A stretch of DNA of 64,000 nt from Xylocopa sonorina (taxonomy: Eukaryota > Arthropoda > Insecta > Hymenoptera > Apidae), in assembly GCF_050948175.1 (NCBI RefSeq), contig NC_135195.1, positions 10,196,001 to 10,260,000 on the forward strand, in the 5' to 3' direction. This document shows, piece after piece, positions 61,317-64,000 of this stretch. The notes beneath the pieces are model-generated. The model was given only the letters and a program-made list of their open reading frames with translations. It made no database searches and had not been told where the DNA came from. Positions within the stretch are counted from its first letter, which is position 1. Every line of letters starts with the position of its first letter. Both the position numbers and the translations under genes were made by a program.

Positions 61317-63512
61317 TGCCAGGGGGTTGGCCTGTTGGAAAGGCTTAACCGTGGGTCGAGAAAAATGTGGAAATCCACGCGAAAGAAGGATATTTACATA
61401 CGCGACTGTATTCGAGTGATATCTCGCGTGGCGGCGGCGGCGGCGGTGCTAACCTTTTTAGAGGGGACATTTAAAAACACCCCCGCGCGGACTGTTTCAC
61501 GGTTCGAGATCACGCGCGTGACGGTACGCGATCGCGAATAAATAGAACGCAGTTTGATAAAGGCGACCACGATAATTAACCAATAACGAAACAATTATAC
61601 AGGAACGTAGCGCGCGGGAGGATTTATTCATATAATAATGATAAAAATATGAAATTGACTTTCGCGAATTTTTCTCCTCGTCGAGGATTCAGCGGACGCT
61701 TAATAGTTCATTTCTGAAGCGTTCAAACAATGAACAAAGCGGTGAATTAAAATTGAACGCACCCCATAAGTGGGCTCGTGAAAGGGGCGAGAGATAATAT
61801 GGGCCGGCGCTCGTGATGGTGTTGGAGCACAACCGGCGCGGAGTAACTACTTTGAAAAGAAAAGTTGAAAGCTCGGGAACACGAACGCCTTTTATTCTCC
61901 GCCGGTGGAAGCGGTTAAGGCGCTCCACGCCCGACGCGGTTCCCCGTGATATCAATATTATAAAAAGGAATTAAATTTCTGCTCCGTATCGTCCTTTCTC
62001 TCGTAACGTAACGAATCCGCAAGATCCTAATTTCCATCGGGGAACCGAAAAAGAACACGTTTAACTTCTCGCATAGAACTCATTTTCGCCTGCACACTTT
62101 TTCCACACTCGCATTACGTACGTGCAACTGAACGCTTGTTTTGCCCTTTACGGAACAAATTAAAGAAATTTTTAGATTAACATCTCGGAAGCTATCAACG
62201 GAATGATGTAAAATGATAAATTTGGTATCTTGAAACGATCAATTTGATTGCGTAAAAAGAATTCAAGAAAGTCCATTGGTTTCACGGTGTAACCACTGTG
62301 CCGCGAGTGGCACGTTAATTACAATAAAAAAAGAAATGTAGATTTACATAGAACAGCTGAACGCGCGTACTTGTCTCGATTACGTTAAAATTTCAGTTTC
62401 ACAACTTTACCAGTGCGGTTCGCGATATACCGCATAATAGATTCCCCCGTTTTTTGTGAAACCCATCATCCGTGAAAACGTTCCGCAATTAATACGAACC
62501 GTAATAACTTCGATAATGAAACGTATAAAACTCTACATCGAGGGATTCAGAGGCCCAAAGTAGCTCATAATGAACGTTTACTTAGATCCACTAATATCCT
62601 TTCCACGGGGCAACGATACTTCTTTTAATACTCGAGTCAACAACGTGTTCGTGCAAACATTTCGCTCCGAGTGGAGTGCTGCTCGCTACAGTGAACCATA
62701 CGTCATGAAAAAATTTTCCCGCGGGAAGAAAATTACGAAAATTAGCGACTCAGTCGACGGAACCGCGCCGGACGCGATAAAAATTGGCTAAGTTCGCGGG
62801 TATCTCGAGTCGCAGGGAGAGCAACGCCATTGCCCGTCGTAATTCTCACCACGACAACCGGGCGTATACTTCGCTCGGTGTTTCGTGAAAGTTGAAGACG
62901 GCAATAAAGCTCCGTTCAGATTAGCCAAGTTGCTCCAACTCGATTCGTCGATCCGTTTCGATCAACTTTACCCCGGCTTTGCGTTCGCACGCATCAACTC
63001 ACTTGACTAATGAAAACGCAAGTAAAGAAACTTGAAATAATCTTGTAAAGTGGTTCCGATTTAAGCGACTTGAATACGAGTAACTTGATCGATCCACCGA
63101 GCGAGGCTTTAAGGAAATAACGCATACACATACGGAAGAGCAATATTAAATTGCTAAGAAAGAAATGACCGATCAAACCTATGTATTTACATACTCGATA
63201 TATTAATTTGTATAATTAAGTTAAAAGATAGAAAGTCCAATATTCGAAATGAAAGTACGTGTACACGTACCACACATATCATTTCTCATTTTGCCATGCT
63301 CGAATACTCTACTTTCTAATGCATGCTCGAAACATGACAATCTGTAACCCTTCAATTATTGATATAATTATGCAGCGAACCTCGGCACGTTCATTAGGTG
63401 CCAAAAAAGTAGAGTAGAGCGTGAAAACCGGGAGACGAAAATGTAGATTAGCTTGTCTAATTTGTTGGCTACTTACGGGAGCGGCTGGGTGTCTCGCCGG
63501 CGCGGGGTACAT
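24412..63512 (-). CDS. gro: Groucho/TLE transcriptional co-repressor, 5' half (8 spliced exons, 3' end outside window)
   Basis: Groucho is a nuclear co-repressor without DNA binding of its own. It is recruited by Hairy/E(spl), Engrailed, Runt, TCF and other factors, tetramerises through its N-terminal Q domain and represses transcription. The coding segments are 63512-63477, 46673-46567, 44878-44815, 34553-34509, 26701-26639, 26548-26474, 26306-26274 and 24771-24412. They total 783 nt, or 261 codons, with no stop, and every boundary is a GT donor or AG acceptor. The protein starts MYPAPARHPAAP, as the family does (MYP..RHP). Residues 24-130 form the Q domain, 131 to about 220 the Gly/Pro region, and 221-261 the start of the CcN domain, including SVSP (233-236), RTP (243-245) and the basic KRRK (252-255). 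Family members are about 720-770 residues long, so roughly two thirds (rest of CcN, SP, WD40 propeller) is missing to the left. What is seen is the exon frame and motifs; the identity comes from remembered family sequences and is very secure. Confidence 0.96.
24772..26273 (-). other. groucho intron 7 (1.5 kb)
   Basis: Donor GTAAGT at 26273 and acceptor ..GTTCCAG at 24772. On the plus strand it holds a non-repetitive open frame (25657-26031) of unknown meaning and a short perfect inverted repeat (25642-25662). Otherwise nothing is recognised. Confidence 0.85.
26274..26306 (-). CDS. gro: groucho exon 7: 33-nt Gln/Leu microexon, probably a cassette exon
   Basis: The sequence shows an acceptor (..CTGATTTCGCAG), 33 nt encoding QQQQQGLQQLL (residues 131-141), then a strong donor GTAAGT, in the same frame as its neighbours. 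Exon 6 can also splice straight to exon 8, since both exon 7 and exon 8 begin with CAA CAG (QQ). Skipping removes exactly 11 residues and restores the IIGQQIHAQQ junction I remember from Drosophila. I infer that it is alternatively used and adds a Gln-rich extension to the Q-domain/GP-region border. Confidence 0.85.
26307..26473 (-). other. groucho intron 6 (167 nt), upstream of the cassette microexon
   Basis: Donor GTGAGC at 26473 and acceptor GATTTCGCAG at 26307. The acceptor pyrimidine tract is short and interrupted (CTCTCTGATTTCGCAG), compatible with weak or regulated use of exon 7. Confidence 0.85.
26474..26548 (-). CDS. gro: groucho exon 6: end of Q domain
   Basis: This 75-nt exon, phase 0 to 0, has acceptor ..ATGGCTTGCAG and donor GTGAGC. 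It encodes residues 106-130: HQQQVANAVERAKQVTMSEL, then NAIIG. This closes the Q domain; Drosophila and TLE proteins have (H)QQQV..AVERAKQVTM.ELN.IIG. In those proteins IIG is followed directly by QQ, which here can come from either exon 7 or exon 8. Confidence 0.95.
26549..26638 (-). other. groucho intron 5 (90 nt)
   Basis: Minimal-sized intron from GTGAGT to GCTTGCAG. I checked it as a possible mirtron; there is no extended self-complementarity. Confidence 0.9.
26639..26701 (-). CDS. gro: groucho exon 5: second Q-domain helix
   Basis: This 63-nt exon, phase 0 to 0, has acceptor ..TTTCTTGCAG and donor GTGAGT. It encodes residues 85-105, TEIAKRLNAIIVQLLPFLAQ followed by Glu, the second helical part of the tetramerisation domain. 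Leu91 corresponds to Drosophila Leu87, known to be needed for oligomerisation. It is separated from exon 6 by an intron of only 90 nt. Confidence 0.95.
27248..27267. repeat. A20 homopolymer
   Basis: Twenty A residues on the plus strand. No retroelement sequence or target-site duplication is recognisable beside it. Confidence 0.95.
28813..28824. repeat. G12 homopolymer
   Basis: Twelve G residues on the plus strand in a purine-rich block. Confidence 0.95.
29586..29610. repeat. (GT)n microsatellite
   Basis: About 12 GT units, with further GT-rich sequence on both sides (about 29440-29630). Confidence 0.95.
32440..32461. repeat. (CT)n microsatellite
   Basis: About 11 CT units in intron 4. Confidence 0.95.
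34509..34553 (-). CDS. gro: groucho exon 4: Q-domain microexon YYEMSYGLNVEMHKQ
   Basis: This 45-nt, phase 0 to 0 microexon encodes residues 70-84, YYEMSYGLNVEMHKQ, which is invariant in insect Gro as I recall it. The acceptor has a good pyrimidine tract (..TTCCTCTGTTACAG) and the donor is GTAAGC. It sits alone between introns of 10.3 kb (upstream) and 7.8 kb (downstream), so correct splicing depends on defining a very small exon in long introns. Confidence 0.95.
36101..37242 (+). repeat. Imperfect direct repeat, copies about 1.07 kb apart
   Basis: GATCGTAAATTGGTTAGTAG at 36101 recurs as GATCGTAAATCGGTTAGTGG at 37170. About 50 nt further on, AGCCACCCGTTCTGGGACG matches AGCCGCTCCGTTCCGGGACG. 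The region between these two matched parts is diverged and differs in length. This suggests an old local duplication. Confidence 0.5.
41198..41226. repeat. Interrupted (GA)n tract
   Basis: GA repeats with GGGA and AAAGA interruptions in intron 3. Confidence 0.85.
42272..42297. repeat. (CT)n microsatellite
   Basis: About ten CT units after a short T-rich stretch in intron 3. Confidence 0.9.
44815..44878 (-). CDS. gro: groucho exon 3: Q-domain helix
   Basis: This 64-nt exon has acceptor ..CTTTTCAG and donor GTAAGG. It completes Ser48 (TC+A) and encodes LKIECEKLASEKTEMQRHYVM (residues 49-69, read from the first base after the codon split), ending in phase 0. The segment is nearly identical to Drosophila and vertebrate Gro/TLE. 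It is the conserved continuation of the Q-domain helix before YYEMSYGLN. Exons 2 and 3 can only be skipped together without shifting the frame. Confidence 0.95.
44879..46566 (-). other. groucho intron 2 (1.7 kb)
   Basis: Donor GTGAGT at 46566 and acceptor ..TTTTCAG at 44879. It shows no gene, RNA or transposon. A GA-rich stretch lies just inside the donor (about 46490-46565). Confidence 0.85.
46567..46673 (-). CDS. gro: groucho exon 2: glycine linker and first Q-domain helix
   Basis: This 107-nt exon has acceptor ..GTTCCAG and donor GTGAGT, and runs from phase 0 to phase 2. It encodes residues 13-47 and two bases of codon 48: a flexible GGGGSGGAAGG linker, then LKFTVADTCERIKEEFNF, the start of the first amphipathic helix of the tetramerisation domain. 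Drosophila Gro has a Pro/Gly linker and KFTIADTLERIKEEFNF here. The residue matching Drosophila Leu38 is Ile42. The acceptor has only a short pyrimidine stretch, preceded in the intron by a (TA)n tract. Confidence 0.95.
46691..46745. repeat. (TA)n tract next to the exon 2 acceptor
   Basis: Fifty-five bases of TA repeats with occasional C or T interruptions. They begin 18 nt upstream of exon 2 in the sense of transcription, occupying the place where a branch point and upstream pyrimidine tract would normally lie. Confidence 0.95.
47371..47401. repeat. (AGG)n triplet repeat
   Basis: About ten AGG units in intron 1. Confidence 0.95.
47616..47633. repeat. (GC)9 alternating tract
   Basis: Nine GC units followed by ATACACAC, a strictly alternating purine/pyrimidine run capable of Z-DNA. 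Confidence 0.95.
60847..60873. repeat. (CT)n microsatellite
   Basis: About 12 CT units in intron 1. Confidence 0.9.
61285..61308. repeat. (CCG)8 triplet repeat
   Basis: Eight CCG units on the plus strand, about 2.2 kb downstream of groucho exon 1, inside intron 1. Confidence 0.95.
61432..61446. repeat. (CGG)5 triplet repeat
   Basis: Five CGG units, 123 nt from and complementary to the (CCG)8 tract. Confidence 0.95.
63477..63512 (-). CDS. gro: groucho exon 1 (coding part), start codon and MYPAPARHPAAP
   Basis: The ATG at 63512-63510 opens 12 codons, MYPAPARHPAAP, followed directly by the donor GTAAGT, so the exon ends in phase 0. The start matches the invariant MYP..RHP opening of Gro/TLE proteins. 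The base at -3 is A, a favourable initiation context. No other ATG in this frame lies close upstream. The exon joins exon 2 in phase across a 16.8-kb intron. The 5' limit of the transcribed exon is not defined by the sequence. Confidence 0.9.
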
Positions 63513-63541
63513 CTTAATTGTCGCTAAATACTTCGCAAGAA

Positions 63542-63616
63542 TCACACACGTCCGCAATGTCCTTTGTACACGGTCACTTCATGATCCATTCCCCGGCTCG
63601 ATCGCTGCGGCAGCAT
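63542..63616 (-). promoter_or_regulatory. uORF of 24 codons, ending 29 nt before the groucho ATG
   Basis: ATG at 63616-63614, 24 codons beginning MLPQRSSRGM, and a TGA at 63544-63542. It lies upstream of and out of frame with the main start. An internal ATG is present in the same frame. If the leader is contiguous here, ribosomes would meet it before the Groucho start, so it could lower or condition translation. The reading frame is seen; the function is inferred. Confidence 0.35.
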
Positions 63617-63618
63617 TC

Positions 63619-63666
63619 TCAGGATCTTGGAGTAGCGCCAAACGGTATTCCCTCGGTGTTCACCAT
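63619..63666 (-). promoter_or_regulatory. uORF of 15 codons, immediately before the second uORF
   Basis: ATG at 63666-63664, 15 codons (MVNTEGIPFGATPRS) and TGA at 63621-63619. Only two bases separate its stop from the ATG of the next uORF, a spacing that could allow reinitiation. It is meaningful only if the transcript starts upstream of 63666. Confidence 0.3.
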
Positions 63667-64000
63667 CGATATGTTCGCCGACTGTAATTATAACACGACA
63701 CGATTCGTTACTTTGAACGGAACCAAGGTGTTTCGTAAACTAGTACGCAAGAATACGCGTGGCTAAGCTTTTCTTGGAATTAAACCTCTGTTCTCGAGAC
63801 GGTTATTTCGTCGTTTACAACCGTATCGCGCAGTCTTTAACGATTTTTCGGATAGTTAAGCTTTAACTCTATCTTTAATTTGTTACAACCGTTGGTCTTT
63901 GTATATATGAATGTGTATACATGAATAAAATCGATGCCATTTTTTTTTTTTTTTGTAGAGGGTCGTAAAAATGACGAATTTTAACAAGAAAGAAAGTGTA

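Larger units (their letters stand above)
46674..63476 (-). other. groucho intron 1 (16.8 kb)
   Basis: Bounded by donor GTAAGT at 63476 and acceptor ..TTCCAG at 46674. I see no second gene in it. It contains simple repeats at 61285-61308, 61432-61446, about 60847-60873, 47371-47401, 47616-47633 and 46691-46745, and AT-rich stretches around 48860-49700, 51880-52300, 57580-58060 and 59380-60000. There is also a GC-richer unexplained block at 55770-56060 and several unidentified open frames of about 100 codons or less. Large first introns of developmental regulators often hold enhancers, but no specific element can be proved here. Confidence 0.85.
63513..64000 (-). promoter_or_regulatory. gro: Presumed groucho 5' leader / promoter-proximal region
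   Basis: This is the stretch upstream of the groucho start codon. It contains two short upstream reading frames (63542-63616 and 63619-63666) and a T15 run near 63942-63956 on the plus strand. An ACAGTC motif lies at about 63684-63689 on the minus strand and loosely resembles an arthropod initiator. No convincing TATA box or splice acceptor is visible. Where transcription starts, and whether this is one leader exon, cannot be told from sequence alone. Confidence 0.4.

Noticed and set aside
63477..63557. N-terminal extension of Groucho upstream of MYPAPARHP
   Set aside because: The frame stays open for at least 15 codons upstream but contains no ATG, and the family begins at MYP.

Overview
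This window is a piece of an insect nuclear genome, most likely from a hymenopteran (bee, wasp or ant). It carries one gene I can recognise: the 5' half of groucho (gro; Gro/TLE transcriptional co-repressor), on the minus strand. Eight coding exons between 63512 and 24412 join through canonical GT..AG introns into an uninterrupted 261-codon frame. That frame starts at an ATG and encodes the N-terminus, the complete Q (tetramerisation) domain, the GP region and the start of the CcN domain. The frame leaves exon 8 through a good donor at 24411, and no later exon is visible before the window ends at position 1. The SP and WD40 parts therefore lie beyond the left edge, behind an intron of at least 24.4 kb.

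The insect assignment rests on the protein. The motif after the Q domain (QQIHAQQ) and the CcN start (SVSP...SRTP...KRRK) resemble Drosophila Gro more than vertebrate TLE, as I remember those families. The hymenopteran suggestion is weaker: CpG is not visibly depleted, recognisable transposons are scarce, and (GA)n/(CT)n microsatellites are abundant.

Layout from right to left, which is the direction of transcription: 63513-64000 is the presumed leader and promoter-proximal region, with two short upstream reading frames; exon 1 at 63477-63512; a 16.8-kb intron 1; exon 2 at 46567-46673; a 1.7-kb intron; exon 3 at 44815-44878; a 10.3-kb intron; exon 4 at 34509-34553; a 7.8-kb intron; the cluster of exons 5, 6 and 7 (26274-26701) with introns of 90 and 167 nt; a 1.5-kb intron; exon 8 at 24412-24771; then intron 8 to position 1.

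Everything else is intronic or upstream DNA. It holds simple repeats, strongly purine/pyrimidine-asymmetric blocks that create long but meaningless open frames, and a few unexplained segments. I see no tRNA, rRNA, CRISPR array, complete transposon or second gene I can defend. I did not find a clear new biological system. The best leads concern groucho itself: an in-frame 33-nt microexon, upstream reading frames in the leader, and a (TA)n tract pressed against the exon 2 acceptor.
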